A stretch of 64,000 bases of DNA, taken from NCBI RefSeq assembly GCF_013409625.1, contig NZ_JACCBF010000001.1, positions 4,715,001-4,779,000 on the forward strand, written 5' to 3'. Positions 1 through 9,936 of the stretch are shown in pieces. The notes beneath the pieces are model-generated. The model searched no databases and was not told the DNA's origin. It saw nothing but the letters and a program-made list of their open reading frames with translations. This DNA is from Nocardioides kongjuensis (lineage in GTDB: Bacteria; Actinomycetota; Actinomycetes; Propionibacteriales; Nocardioidaceae). How positions within the stretch are numbered: position 1 is the stretch's first letter; each line of letters opens with the position of its first letter. The translations under genes were made by a program, and so were the position numbers.

Positions 1-450
1 CTCGTCGCCGACCTCGGCGGCCGCCCGACGTGGGTGCCCGAGGAGATGCGCACGCTCTACCACGCGGGCCTCGCCCACGGCGCCAACCACTTGGTCACCC
101 TCGTCAGCGAGGCCATGGGCCTGCTCAGCGCCGCCGGTGTCGACGACCCGGCCGGCACGCTGCGCCCGCTGCTCGACGCCGCCCTCGACAACGCCCTCGC
201 CCACGGCGACGCTGCGCTGACCGGCCCGATCGTCCGCGGCGACGTCCAGACCGTGGCGGCCCACCTCAAGGACATCTCGGCCAACGCCCCCGACACCGTG
301 CCGTCGTACGTCGCGATGGCGTGGGCCACCCTCGACCGTGCGGTCACCGACGGCCGCCTGCTGCCGATCCGCGCCCGCGCGATCGGCACCGTGCTCAGCG
401 CGTACGGCGAGCGCCGGGTGCTCCCGACCCACCGGGTGGACAGCCTGTGA
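1..450 (+). CDS. Rossmann-like/DUF2520 protein, C-terminal part
   Basis: The frame is open from the first base and ends in TGA at 448-450, so only about 149 C-terminal residues are present; the start lies outside the window. The visible part is an all-helical domain with the run YHAGLAHGANHLVTL, which looks like the DUF2520 helical domain that follows an NAD(P)-binding Rossmann domain in a family commonly placed just before panC in actinobacteria. The stop overlaps the panC GTG by 4 nt, so the two are probably translationally coupled. The biochemical role of the family is not settled. The family call rests on context and a short stretch. Confidence 0.7.
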   Translation, partial: LVADLGGRPTWVPEEMRTLYHAGLAHGANHLVTLVSEAMGLLSAAGVDDPAGTLRPLLDAALDNALAHGDAALTGPIVRGDVQTVAAHLKDISANAPDTVPSYVAMAWATLDRAVTDGRLLPIRARAIGTVLSAYGERRVLPTHRVDSL

Positions 451-1334
451 CCACCGCGACCGTCCCGGCGCTCGCGCGCAGCCGGTCCGAGCTGCGCGAC
501 CTGCGCGGCACCGGCCGGGTCGTGTTCGTGCCCACCATGGGTGCGCTCCACGAGGGCCACGCCTCCTTGCTGCGGATCGCGCGCGAGCGCGCCGGCGCCG
601 ACGGCACCGTCGTGCTGTCGATCTTCGTCAACCCGCTGCAGTTCGGGCCCGGCGAGGACCTCGACCGCTACCCGCGCACCTTCGACGCGGACCTCGCCGT
701 CGCGGCGGCCGAGGGCGTCGACGTCGTGTTCGCCCCCACCGTGGCGCAGATGTACCCCGACGGCGTGCCCCACGAGGGCCCGGACAGTGCGGCCACCGAG
801 GCGGTCACCGTCCAGCCCGGCCCGCTGGGCGACCTGTTGGAGGGCGCCAGCCGCCCCGGCCACTTCCGCGGCGTGCTGACCGTGGTCGCCAAGCTGTTCG
901 GCCTGGTCCGCCCCGACGTCGCGGTCTTCGGCGAGAAGGACTACCAGCAGCTGGCGCTGATCCGCCGGATGACCTCGGACCTGTGCCTCGGGATCGAGAT
1001 CGTCGGCGCCGAGACCGACCGCGAGCCCGACGGGCTGGCCCGGTCGAGCCGCAACCGCTACCTCGACGACGAGGAGCGCCGGCAGGCCGCCACGCTGAGC
1101 CGGGCCCTGCGCGCGGCGCAGGAGCGCGCGTCGTACGGCGTCCCCGCGGCCCGGTGGGCCGCGATGGGCGTCATCAAGGCGGAGCCGGGCGTGGAGCTCG
1201 ACTACCTCGCGCTGACCACCACCGACCTCGGCGAGCTGCCCGACTACCCCGAGCCCGGCACCGAGGGCCGGATCCTCGTCGCCGCCCGGGTCGGCACCAC
1301 CCGGCTCATCGACAACCTGCCGCTGCAGTTCTGA
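447..1334 (+). CDS. panC: pantothenate synthetase
   Basis: PanC condenses pantoate with beta-alanine using ATP (via pantoyl-adenylate) to give pantothenate, the CoA precursor, in the cytoplasm. The 295-residue protein has the nucleotidyl-transferase signature PTMGALHEGH at residues 29-38, then FVNPLQFGP, the GEKDYQQL segment and SSRNRYLD, all characteristic of PanC. The chosen start is GTG 447, which overlaps the stop of the upstream gene; the frame is open further upstream, but that part shadows the DUF2520 gene and is Arg/Pro-rich. panD follows after 18 nt, so the beta-alanine producer and consumer are cotranscribed. Confidence 0.95.
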   Translation: MTTATVPALARSRSELRDLRGTGRVVFVPTMGALHEGHASLLRIARERAGADGTVVLSIFVNPLQFGPGEDLDRYPRTFDADLAVAAAEGVDVVFAPTVAQMYPDGVPHEGPDSAATEAVTVQPGPLGDLLEGASRPGHFRGVLTVVAKLFGLVRPDVAVFGEKDYQQLALIRRMTSDLCLGIEIVGAETDREPDGLARSSRNRYLDDEERRQAATLSRALRAAQERASYGVPAARWAAMGVIKAEPGVELDYLALTTTDLGELPDYPEPGTEGRILVAARVGTTRLIDNLPLQF

Positions 1335-1352
1335 CACCCAGGGGGAGTTCCC

Positions 1353-1772
1353 ATGCTGCGCACCATGATGAAGAGCAAGATCCACCGCGCGACCGTGACG
1401 CAGGCCGACCTGCACTACGTCGGCTCGGTCACCGTCGACGAGGACCTGCTCGAGGCCGCCGACCTGCTGGCCGGTGAGCTGGTCCACATCGTCGACATCA
1501 CCAACGGCGCCCGGCTCGAGACGTACACGATCGCCGGCGAGCGGGGCAGCGGCGTGATCGGCATCAACGGTGCCGCCGCCCGCCTCGTCCACCCGGGTGA
1601 CCTGGTCATCCTGATCGGCTACGGCCAGATGACGACCGAGGAGGCGAAGGCCCACCAGCCGCACGTCGTCTTCGTCGACGCCGACAACAAGATCATGGCG
1701 ACCGGGTTCGACCCCGCCGAGACCTTCGGCGACCCGGGCCTGTCCCGGGGCGACGTCACCGCCGCTCGCTGA
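1353..1772 (+). CDS. panD: aspartate 1-decarboxylase
   Basis: PanD makes beta-alanine from L-aspartate for pantothenate synthesis. The 139-residue proenzyme is expected to self-cleave between Gly24 and Ser25 (HYVGSVTVD), leaving a pyruvoyl group on Ser25; both residues are at the canonical position. The [10 protein letters not shown] and [10 protein letters not shown] segments are also typical. A strong ribosome binding site (GGGGGAG, 1341-1347) precedes ATG 1353. It lies between panC and nadB; the nadB promoter overlaps its stop codon, so it is the last gene of the panC transcript unless transcription reads through. Confidence 0.96.
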   Translation: MLRTMMKSKIHRATVTQADLHYVGSVTVDEDLLEAADLLAGELVHIVDITNGARLETYTIAGERGSGVIGINGAAARLVHPGDLVILIGYGQMTTEEAKAHQPHVVFVDADNKIMATGFDPAETFGDPGLSRGDVTAAR

Positions 1773-1785
1773 GTAGCCTGCGGGG

Positions 1786-3459
1786 ATGCCACTGGAGACG
1801 CTGCGCCTGCCCGGGTGCCTGACCGCCCCGAGCCCCGGCTGGACGACGCGCGCCGACGTCGTCATCGTCGGCTCCGGCATCGCCGGCCTCACCGCCGCCC
1901 TGCGGCTGCGCGGCCAGGTCGACAAGATCCTGGTCGTCACCAAGGACGTCCTCAACGCCGGCTCGACCCAGTGGGCGCAGGGCGGCATCGCGGCCGCCCT
2001 CGGTCCCGGCGACACCCCCGAGCAGCACGAGGCCGACACGCTCGTCGCCGGGGCGGGCGCCTGCGACCGCGACGCCGTCCGGGTGCTCGTCAACGAGGGT
2101 CCCGAGGCGGTCCGCGAGCTGATCGCGCTCGGCACCAACTTCGACCACACCGCCGACGGCGAGCTGTCGCTGACCCGCGAGGGCGGCCACCACCGCGACC
2201 GCATCGCGCACGCCGGAGGCGACGCCACGGGCGCGGAGATCCAGCGGGCGCTGATCGCCGCGATCCAGGCCGCCCCCGACATCGAGGTGATCCAGCACGC
2301 CCTGGCCGTCGACCTGCTGCTCGGGCCCGACGACTCCGGGAAGCCGGGCGTGGCGGGCCTGACCCTCCACGTCATCGGCGAGGGCGAGCGTGACGGCGTC
2401 GGCGCCGTCCACTGCCGAGCGGTGGTGCTCGCCAGCGGTGGCCTCGGCCAGGTCTTCACGCAGACCACCAACCCGGTCGTGTCCACCGGCGACGGGATGG
2501 CGCTGGCGCTGCGCGCCGGCGCGACCCTGCGCGACCTGGAGTTCGTGCAGTTCCACCCGACGGTGATGTACCTCGGCCCCGACTCCCGCGGGCAGCAGCC
2601 GCTGATCTCCGAGGCGGTCCGCGGCGAGGGCGCCTTCCTCGTCGACGACGAGGGCGACCGGATCATGCAGGGCGTCCACGAGCTGGCCGACCTGGCGCCA
2701 CGCGACGTCGTCGCCAAGGCGATCATGAAGCGGATGCTCGAGACCGGCCGCCCGCACATGTGGCTCGACGCCCGGCACCTGGGGGCGCAGTTCTGGGAGC
2801 GGCGGTTCCCGACGATCCTCGCCACCGCCCGCTCCTACGGGATCGACCCGGTCACCCAGCTGATCCCGGTCGCCCCGGCGTGCCACTACGCGTCGGGCGG
2901 CGTGCGCACCGACCTCCACGGCCGCACCGACGTCCCCGGGCTGTACGCCACGGGCGAGGTCGCCTGCTCCGGCGTCCACGGCGCCAACCGGCTCGCGTCC
3001 AACTCGCTGCTCGAGGGCCTGGTCTTCTCGCGACGCATCGCCGAGGTGCTGCCCGCGGAGCTGGCCGCATGGCGCGAGCCTGTCGCCGAACGCCGCACCG
3101 CCGGCCTGGTGGCCGGCGACGTCCGCCGCGAGCTGCAGGAGACGATGAGCTCACGAGTCGGCGTGCTGCGCACCGCCCCCGGCCTGGCCGAGGCGGCGGT
3201 CGTGCTCGACAAGCTGGCGAGTCGCGCCGCCGAGACCGTCGACCAGGCCTCCTGGGAGGCCACCAACCTGGTCACCCTCAGCGCGGCCCTCGCCGACGCC
3301 GCCGCGCTGCGCGAGGAGACCCGCGGCTCCCACTGGCGCGAGGACTTCCCCGAGCGCGACGACGCCGACTGGGCCGGCCACTTCGACGTGACCATGGCCG
3401 ACGGCGCCACCACCGTGACCTTCGCACCCTCGCCCGCCACCGACGGAGGACTGGCTTGA
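1786..3459 (+). CDS. nadB: L-aspartate oxidase
   Basis: NadB is an FAD enzyme that oxidises aspartate to iminoaspartate, the first step of de novo NAD synthesis. The 557-residue protein shows the dinucleotide-binding motif VVIVGSGIAGLTAALRL (residues 25-41), the STQWAQGGIAA segment, EFVQFHPT, and the GVHGANRLASNSLLEG motif of the succinate dehydrogenase/fumarate reductase flavoprotein family. A TAGCCT box at 1774-1779 lies exactly 6 nt before ATG 1786 and there is no clear ribosome binding site, so a leaderless transcript is likely. nadA is not in view. nadC overlaps the stop by 4 nt. Confidence 0.95.
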   Translation: MPLETLRLPGCLTAPSPGWTTRADVVIVGSGIAGLTAALRLRGQVDKILVVTKDVLNAGSTQWAQGGIAAALGPGDTPEQHEADTLVAGAGACDRDAVRVLVNEGPEAVRELIALGTNFDHTADGELSLTREGGHHRDRIAHAGGDATGAEIQRALIAAIQAAPDIEVIQHALAVDLLLGPDDSGKPGVAGLTLHVIGEGERDGVGAVHCRAVVLASGGLGQVFTQTTNPVVSTGDGMALALRAGATLRDLEFVQFHPTVMYLGPDSRGQQPLISEAVRGEGAFLVDDEGDRIMQGVHELADLAPRDVVAKAIMKRMLETGRPHMWLDARHLGAQFWERRFPTILATARSYGIDPVTQLIPVAPACHYASGGVRTDLHGRTDVPGLYATGEVACSGVHGANRLASNSLLEGLVFSRRIAEVLPAELAAWREPVAERRTAGLVAGDVRRELQETMSSRVGVLRTAPGLAEAAVVLDKLASRAAETVDQASWEATNLVTLSAALADAAALREETRGSHWREDFPERDDADWAGHFDVTMADGATTVTFAPSPATDGGLA

Positions 3460-4370
3460 TCACCCGGACGCCGTACGACGAGCTCCCGGCCAGCCTGGTC
3501 GCCGAGATCCGCGCGGCCGGGCTCGACCCGCAGGCGGTCTACGACCACGTCGTGGTCGCCTTCGAGGAGGACCTGCCCGGCGGCGTCGACGATGCCACCA
3601 GCGACGCGATGCCCGACATGGGCCGTGCGGTGGCCGACTTCGCCGCCCGCGAGCCGGGTGTCGTCGCCGGTCTCGCGATCGCCGAGCTCGCCTTCGTCTA
3701 CGCCCTCGGCGACACCGTGACCATCACCGACCGCGCCCCCGACGGCACCCGCGTGAAGCCCGGCGACGTCGTGCTCACCGTCGAGGGTCCGGTCCGCGGC
3801 GTGCTCACCGCCGAGCGCACCGCCCTCAACTTCGCCTCGCACCTGTCCGGGATCGCCACCGCGACCTCGCGCTGGGTCGACGCGCTCGCCGGCACCCGCG
3901 CCCGCGTGCTCGACACCCGCAAGACCCTGCCCGGCTGGCGCGCGCTGCAGAAGTACGCCGTCCGGTGCGGTGGCGGCGTCAACCACCGGTTCAGCCTGGT
4001 CGACCGGGCCATGGTCAAGGACAACCACGCCGTCGCCGCGGGTGGCGTCGTGGCGGCCTACGACGCCGTGGTCGCCAAGCACCCCGGCCTGCGGGTCGAG
4101 GTCGAGGTGATGGACCTCGACGAGCTGCGCTCGATCCTGGCGGCCGGCTGCACCGAGGTGCTGCTCGACAACATGAGCACGGCCGACATGGCCGAGGCGG
4201 TCCGGATCAACCAGGACGCCGGTGGCAAGGCCACCCTCGAGGCCTCGGGCGGGCTCACCCTGGAGCGTGCCCGGGAGGTCGCCGAGACCGGCGTCGACTT
4301 CATCTCCGTCGGCGCGCTCACCCACTCGGTCGACGTCTTCGACCTCGGCCTGGACTTCCGGACGAGCTGA
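3456..4370 (+). CDS. nadC: nicotinate-nucleotide pyrophosphorylase (carboxylating)
   Basis: NadC converts quinolinate and PRPP to nicotinate mononucleotide and CO2. The start is a TTG at 3456 inside a TTGA overlap with the nadB stop; it is placed by the ribosome binding site GGAGGA at 3445-3450, 5 nt away. The 304-residue protein contains TRKTLPGWRALQKYAV, GGGVNHR, the MVKDNH substrate loop, VEVEVMDLDE and LLDNMS, all classic QPRTase motifs. The frame extends upstream through nadB, but that part is shadow sequence. coaX follows after 2 nt. Confidence 0.96.
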   Translation: MITRTPYDELPASLVAEIRAAGLDPQAVYDHVVVAFEEDLPGGVDDATSDAMPDMGRAVADFAAREPGVVAGLAIAELAFVYALGDTVTITDRAPDGTRVKPGDVVLTVEGPVRGVLTAERTALNFASHLSGIATATSRWVDALAGTRARVLDTRKTLPGWRALQKYAVRCGGGVNHRFSLVDRAMVKDNHAVAAGGVVAAYDAVVAKHPGLRVEVEVMDLDELRSILAAGCTEVLLDNMSTADMAEAVRINQDAGGKATLEASGGLTLERAREVAETGVDFISVGALTHSVDVFDLGLDFRTS

Positions 4371-4372
4371 CC

Positions 4373-5149
4373 GTGCCGCTGCTCGCCGCCGACATCGGCA
4401 ACGCCCACACCGTCCTCGGGCTCGTGTCCGACGGCGCGGTGCATGCCGACTGGCGGGTCTCGACGGCCGAGCACCGCACCGCCGACGAGTGGGGCGTGCT
4501 GCTGCGCGGCCTGCTCGGCACGCGGGAGGACGAGGTCACCGGGATCGCGGTGTGCGCGACGGTCCCGGCGGTCCTCAACGCGTGGCGCGAGATGCTGCCC
4601 GCGCACTTCCCCGACCTCCCGTGCGTCATCGTCGAGCCCGGTATCCGCACCGGCGTCCCCATCCTCGTCGACAACCCGCGCGAGGTGGGCACGGACCGCA
4701 TCGTCAACGCGCTCGCTGCGGCCGCCGACTTCGAGTGCCCGGCGATCGTCGTCGACTTCGGTGGCACCGCCACGACGTACGACGTCGTCGACGAGCAGGG
4801 CCGCTACGTCGGCGGCGCGATCACGCCCGGCATCGAGATCTCCCTGGACGCGCTGAGCCGGGGTGGCGCCCAGCTGCGGATGGTCGAGCTGGTCCGCCCG
4901 CGCGGGGTGATCGGCAAGAACACCGTCGAGGCGCTCCAGTCCGGCATGGTCTTCGGCGTCGCCAGCCAGGTCGAGGGCATGGTCGAGCGGCTGACCTCTG
5001 CCCTCGGCGCGAGCGCCGGCGAGGTGTCGGTCATCTCCACCGGGTACCTCGCCCCGCTCGTCACCGACGAGTGCCGCTGCTTCACCCACCGGGCCCCCTG
5101 GCTGACCCTGCGCGGCCTGGAGAAGGTGTTCAGGCGCAACCAGCGCTGA
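4373..5149 (+). CDS. coaX: type III pantothenate kinase
   Basis: CoaX phosphorylates pantothenate, the first committed step of CoA synthesis, and unlike CoaA is not feedback-inhibited by CoA. The 258-residue protein starts with ADIGNAHTVLG, the ASKHA phosphate-1 motif, followed by NPREVGTDRIVNA, VVDFGGTATTYDVV, the GGAITPGIEIS segment and IGKNTVEALQSGM. GTG 4373 is chosen because it places the phosphate-binding strand at the N-terminus as in the family; no good ribosome binding site is visible, so coupling to nadC is likely. Its position after panC/panD links pantothenate synthesis to its use. Confidence 0.94.
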   Translation: MPLLAADIGNAHTVLGLVSDGAVHADWRVSTAEHRTADEWGVLLRGLLGTREDEVTGIAVCATVPAVLNAWREMLPAHFPDLPCVIVEPGIRTGVPILVDNPREVGTDRIVNALAAAADFECPAIVVDFGGTATTYDVVDEQGRYVGGAITPGIEISLDALSRGGAQLRMVELVRPRGVIGKNTVEALQSGMVFGVASQVEGMVERLTSALGASAGEVSVISTGYLAPLVTDECRCFTHRAPWLTLRGLEKVFRRNQR

Positions 5150-5155
5150 ACGTGA

Positions 5156-5600
5156 TCACGCAAAGGCGGTCTTCCCGTCGAACGGGTCGCTGCCGGTGGG
5201 ACTCCAGCTCTCCGTGCGGCTGTTCGCCGGTTTGGCTGCGTGGACCCGAATAGCCGACTGGACGTCACTGGTGTGCGTTGTCGACGTGCAGCTGCTGGTG
5301 ATATTCGCTCGGATCGCCGTCACAGTGGTCGGAAGCAATTGCGCGCCACTCGTGATCTCGACTCCGAGGACATAGTCGTGGGGCCGCTGCGTCGTGATAA
5401 GTGTCGTCGAGGCTGCGCGCACCTGAGTGCCGGTGAATCCCGACGTGCTCGACCGTCGTCGTCCCGGATCGTGACGGTGGCCGACGCGGTCCTGTCGTGC
5501 GCCGGCTCGAACCGCGAATGGCGGCATGGGGGTTCCACCGTGGTCTTTCCGCCTTCGACAGCCGGTTTCGGCGCCGCGTCGTCGGCCTCGGCGAAAGGCC
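5156..5600 (-). pseudogene. possible frameshifted gene remnant
   Basis: This stretch, the only one above 300 bp without an intact gene, has no convincing plus-strand gene. On the minus strand two frames join into a coding-like signal: an upstream frame (about 5600 to 5450; SGPFAEADDAAPKP, then TASATVTIRDDDG) and a downstream frame from about 5450 to the TGA at 5156-5158 (STSGFTGTQVR, RPHDYVLGVEIT, WSPTGSDPFDGKTAFA). The switch falls in a GAC triplet run and needs one missing base. Third-position GC is roughly 75-85%, below the neighbours but well above the opposite frame. No family recognised. It may instead be non-coding DNA. Confidence 0.35.
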
Positions 5601-5612
5601 CGGAATAACTGC

Positions 5613-5618
5613 TAGTGT
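5613..5618 (+). promoter_or_regulatory. possible -10 element of lsr2
   Basis: TAGTGT fits an actinobacterial -10 box (TANNNT) and lies about 70 nt before the lsr2 ATG. The -35 region (around 5591-5596) is weak. Called only from resemblance and position. Confidence 0.3.
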
Positions 5619-5689
5619 GAATTCGCCGGGCGATATCGGTGAATGTCGGTGTTCGCTCGAATATCCCTACTTCTCCCAGCGAGGAATTC

Positions 5690-6025
5690 ATGGCTCAGAA
5701 GGTCAACATCGTGCTCGTCGACGACATCGACGGCACCGATGCCACCCAGACCGTCAGCTTCGGGCTCGACGGTGCCAATTACGAGATCGACCTCAATGAC
5801 GAGAATGCCTCCGCGCTGCGCGAGGCGCTCGCGGCGTACGTCGGCCACGGCCGCAAGGTCGGCCGCGCCGGCGGCGGTGCGAAGCGGGGCGGCGGTCGAG
5901 CAGCGGCCACCGGCGGCACCTCCGCCAAGGAGATCCGCGAGTGGGCCCGCGACAACGGGTTCACGGTGCCCGAGCGGGGCCGGATCCCGGCCGACGTGCG
6001 CGAGGCCTACGAGTCCGCGCACTGA
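5690..6025 (+). CDS. lsr2: Lsr2 nucleoid-associated protein
   Basis: Lsr2 is the actinobacterial H-NS-like protein: it bridges DNA and silences AT-rich, often foreign, genes. The 111-residue protein begins MAQKVNIVLVDDIDG (N-terminal oligomerisation domain), continues with TVSFGLDGANYEIDL, has a Gly/Ala/Arg-rich linker (residues 55-76) and ends in the DNA-binding domain with the minor-groove RGR at residues 96-98 (EIREWARDNGF, then ERGRIPADV). The ribosome binding site GAGGAA at 5681-5686 supports ATG 5690. It is monocistronic, with a palindromic terminator-like element just after the stop. Confidence 0.96.
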   Translation: MAQKVNIVLVDDIDGTDATQTVSFGLDGANYEIDLNDENASALREALAAYVGHGRKVGRAGGGAKRGGGRAAATGGTSAKEIREWARDNGFTVPERGRIPADVREAYESAH

Positions 6026-6030
6026 CGGCG

Positions 6031-6066
6031 GCGGCGGAATCGCCGCTGAAGAGGTGATTCCGCCGC
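6031..6066 (+). terminator. palindromic hairpin after lsr2
   Basis: A perfect 11-bp inverted repeat (GCGGCGGAATC, 6031-6041, with GATTCCGCCGC, 6056-6066) encloses 14 nt and starts 6 nt after the lsr2 stop. A T-containing tail (TTCTCGCCCTTT) follows. Its 26-bp core (6036-6061) recurs at 28016-28041 after another small DNA-binding protein gene. Terminator function is inferred. Confidence 0.55.
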
Positions 6067-6154
6067 TTCTCGCCCTTTGCAACGGTCCAGAAGCAACAGG
6101 ACCGGTCAGGAAGTCGTCGTACGCCGCCGCGGCGAGGCCGCCTGAGCCGTGGCC

Positions 6155-6172
6155 TGTTCGCTTTCAGCGCAC
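6155..6172 (+). promoter_or_regulatory. possible ClgR-type operator
   Basis: TGTTCGCTTTCAGCGCAC has the two halves CGC and GCG separated by 5 nt, as in the ClgR binding consensus I recall for clpC and clpP promoters of other actinobacteria; one internal and one flanking position deviate. It lies about 90 nt upstream of the clpC ATG. Inference from motif and position only. Confidence 0.3.
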
Positions 6173-6261
6173 AGGAATCGGGGGCTCCCATGGAACGCGT
6201 AGGGTGTGAGCGGGGTTGTAGACCCTGAGAACAACCCCGTGCGACGTGTGAGGAGCGTGCA

Positions 6262-8833
<2,572 letters not shown>

Positions 8834-8835
<2 letters not shown>

Positions 8836-8935
8836 CCCGGCAGGAACTGGCGTCTGAATCACCTCGACCCGGCAGGAAGTAGCGCTACTTCCTGCCGGGT
8901 CGGCGTGTTTTTCGAGCCGGTTCGCGCCGGGTCGG
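8834..8935. repeat. nested inverted-repeat element, copy 1 (bidirectional terminator)
   Basis: The element begins within the clpC stop codon. The inner part is a perfect 36-nt palindrome (8866-8901, arms of GACCCGGCAGGAAGTAGC). It is enclosed by outer arms GACCCGGCAGGAACTGGC (8834-8851) and GCCGGTTCGCGCCGGGTC (8916-8933), complementary at 15 of 18 positions. A T-rich run (GTGTTTTT, 8905-8912) follows the inner hairpin, so it probably ends transcription of clpC, and perhaps of the convergent SMR gene. A second copy with the same architecture is at 40548-40657, which suggests a dispersed REP-like family. Confidence 0.8.
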
Positions 8936-8938
8936 CGG

Positions 8939-9265
8939 TCAGTGGGCTCCGGCGAGGTTGAGCAGCACCACGCCGAGCACGATCAGCGCGAGGGCGGCCG
9001 CCTTCATCAGGTCGAGCCGCTCGTCGAGGAAGAGGACGCCGACCACGGCCATGCCGGCGGTGCCGAGACCCGCCCACACGGCGTACGCGATCGAGACGGG
9101 CAGCTGCTTCACCACGAGGGCGAGCAGCCAGATCGACGTGGCGTACCCGGCCAGCACGACCGCGGTCCACATCGGGTCGCGGAAGCTGTGGGTGCGGGGG
9201 AGCGCGGCGCTCGCCGCGACCTCGACCCCGATGGCGGCCATCAGGAGCGCCCAGGCGATCGCCAT
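8939..9265 (-). CDS. SMR-family multidrug efflux protein
   Basis: The 108-residue protein has four predicted membrane helices and the SMR-family signatures: a membrane-embedded Glu at residue 15 (equivalent to EmrE Glu14), PVSIAYAVWAGLGTAG, and GVLFLDERLDLMKAAA. SMR dimers exchange protons for cationic drugs or guanidinium-type compounds; the substrate here cannot be told. ATG 9265 is chosen over the upstream extension because a GGAAGG ribosome binding site precedes it on the minus strand. It is divergent from a TetR gene, and the shared 80-bp gap carries two operators. Confidence 0.9.
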   Translation of the reverse strand: MAIAWALLMAAIGVEVAASAALPRTHSFRDPMWTAVVLAGYATSIWLLALVVKQLPVSIAYAVWAGLGTAGMAVVGVLFLDERLDLMKAAALALIVLGVVLLNLAGAH

Positions 9266-9302
9266 GGCGCACCTTCCTCTCTGCCCGTCCTCACGGGCTG
9301 TC

Positions 9303-9337
9303 TGTAGCAACTGCTACATACTGTAGCACCTGCTACA
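9303..9337. promoter_or_regulatory. two tandem TetR operators
   Basis: TGTAGCAACTGCTACA (9303-9318) and TGTAGCACCTGCTACA (9322-9337) are perfect inverted repeats (7-bp arms, 2-nt spacer) with centres 19 bp apart. The second overlaps the TACATT -10 box of the TetR gene (9334-9339); on the minus strand TACAGT between the operators can serve the SMR gene. This arrangement lets one repressor close both promoters. Confidence 0.85.
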
Positions 9338-9345
9338 TTCGTGGT

Positions 9346-9930
9346 GTGGAAACGGGGACGGCCCGGGAGGGCGACCGGCGACGGCAGCTGGCCGAGGCGG
9401 CGACCGACCACGTCCTCGAGCACGGCCTGATCGGCCTCAGCCTGCGGCCGCTCGCGGCCGCGCTGGGGACCAGCGACCGGATGCTGCTGTACCACTTCTC
9501 CGGCAAGGACGACCTCGTCGCGACGGTCCTGCACACCTCGAACGAGCGGTCGATCGGACTGCTTCGCACGCTGCCGCCCACGTCCTCGGTGCGCGAGGCC
9601 GTCGTGGCGCTGTGGGAGGCGTCGACGCAGGGTCAGCTCGAGAGGTGCCAGCGGCTCTACGTCGAGGCCGCCGCGCTCGGGCTGCTCGGCAAGGAGCCGT
9701 ACGCCAGCGTGGTCGGTCAGTCCAACCAGGCCTGGCTGCGGGCGCTGGCCGACCTGCTGGTCGGGGCGGGGTGCAGCCCCGGGCTCGCTCCCCGGGCGGC
9801 GAACCTGCTCGACGCGGCGATGATGGGTCTTCAGCTCGACCTGCCCCTGGACCGCGGGACCGCGGCCCTCGACCAGTCGGTGTCCGATCTCGCGGACGCC
9901 GTGGCGGCGATCGCCGCGTCGGGTGACTGA
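9346..9930 (+). CDS. TetR-family regulator of the SMR efflux gene
   Basis: The 194-residue protein has an N-terminal helix-turn-helix (residues about 8-54; LSLRPLAAALGTSDRMLLYHFSGKDDLV) and a variable helical ligand domain. The GTG at 9346 lies exactly 6 nt after TACATT with no ribosome binding site, so the mRNA is probably leaderless. Its own promoter contains the paired operators, which implies autorepression together with control of the divergent pump. The inducing compound is presumably a substrate of the pump, but nothing in the sequence identifies it. Confidence 0.88.
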   Translation: METGTAREGDRRRQLAEAATDHVLEHGLIGLSLRPLAAALGTSDRMLLYHFSGKDDLVATVLHTSNERSIGLLRTLPPTSSVREAVVALWEASTQGQLERCQRLYVEAAALGLLGKEPYASVVGQSNQAWLRALADLLVGAGCSPGLAPRAANLLDAAMMGLQLDLPLDRGTAALDQSVSDLADAVAAIAASGD

Positions 9931-9936
9931 GCGTCG

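Noticed and set aside
57-2825. A 922-codon minus-strand open frame opposite panC, panD and nadB
   Set aside because: High-GC shadow: Arg/Ser/Pro-rich, no motifs, while the plus strand holds three clear enzymes. The same applies to other long antisense frames, for example 6106-8862, 10908-13046 and 38441-40774.
5240-5608. Plus-strand ORF of 122 codons before lsr2
   Set aside because: Low third-position GC, Arg/Ser-rich shadow; the opposite strand has the better coding signal, though broken.
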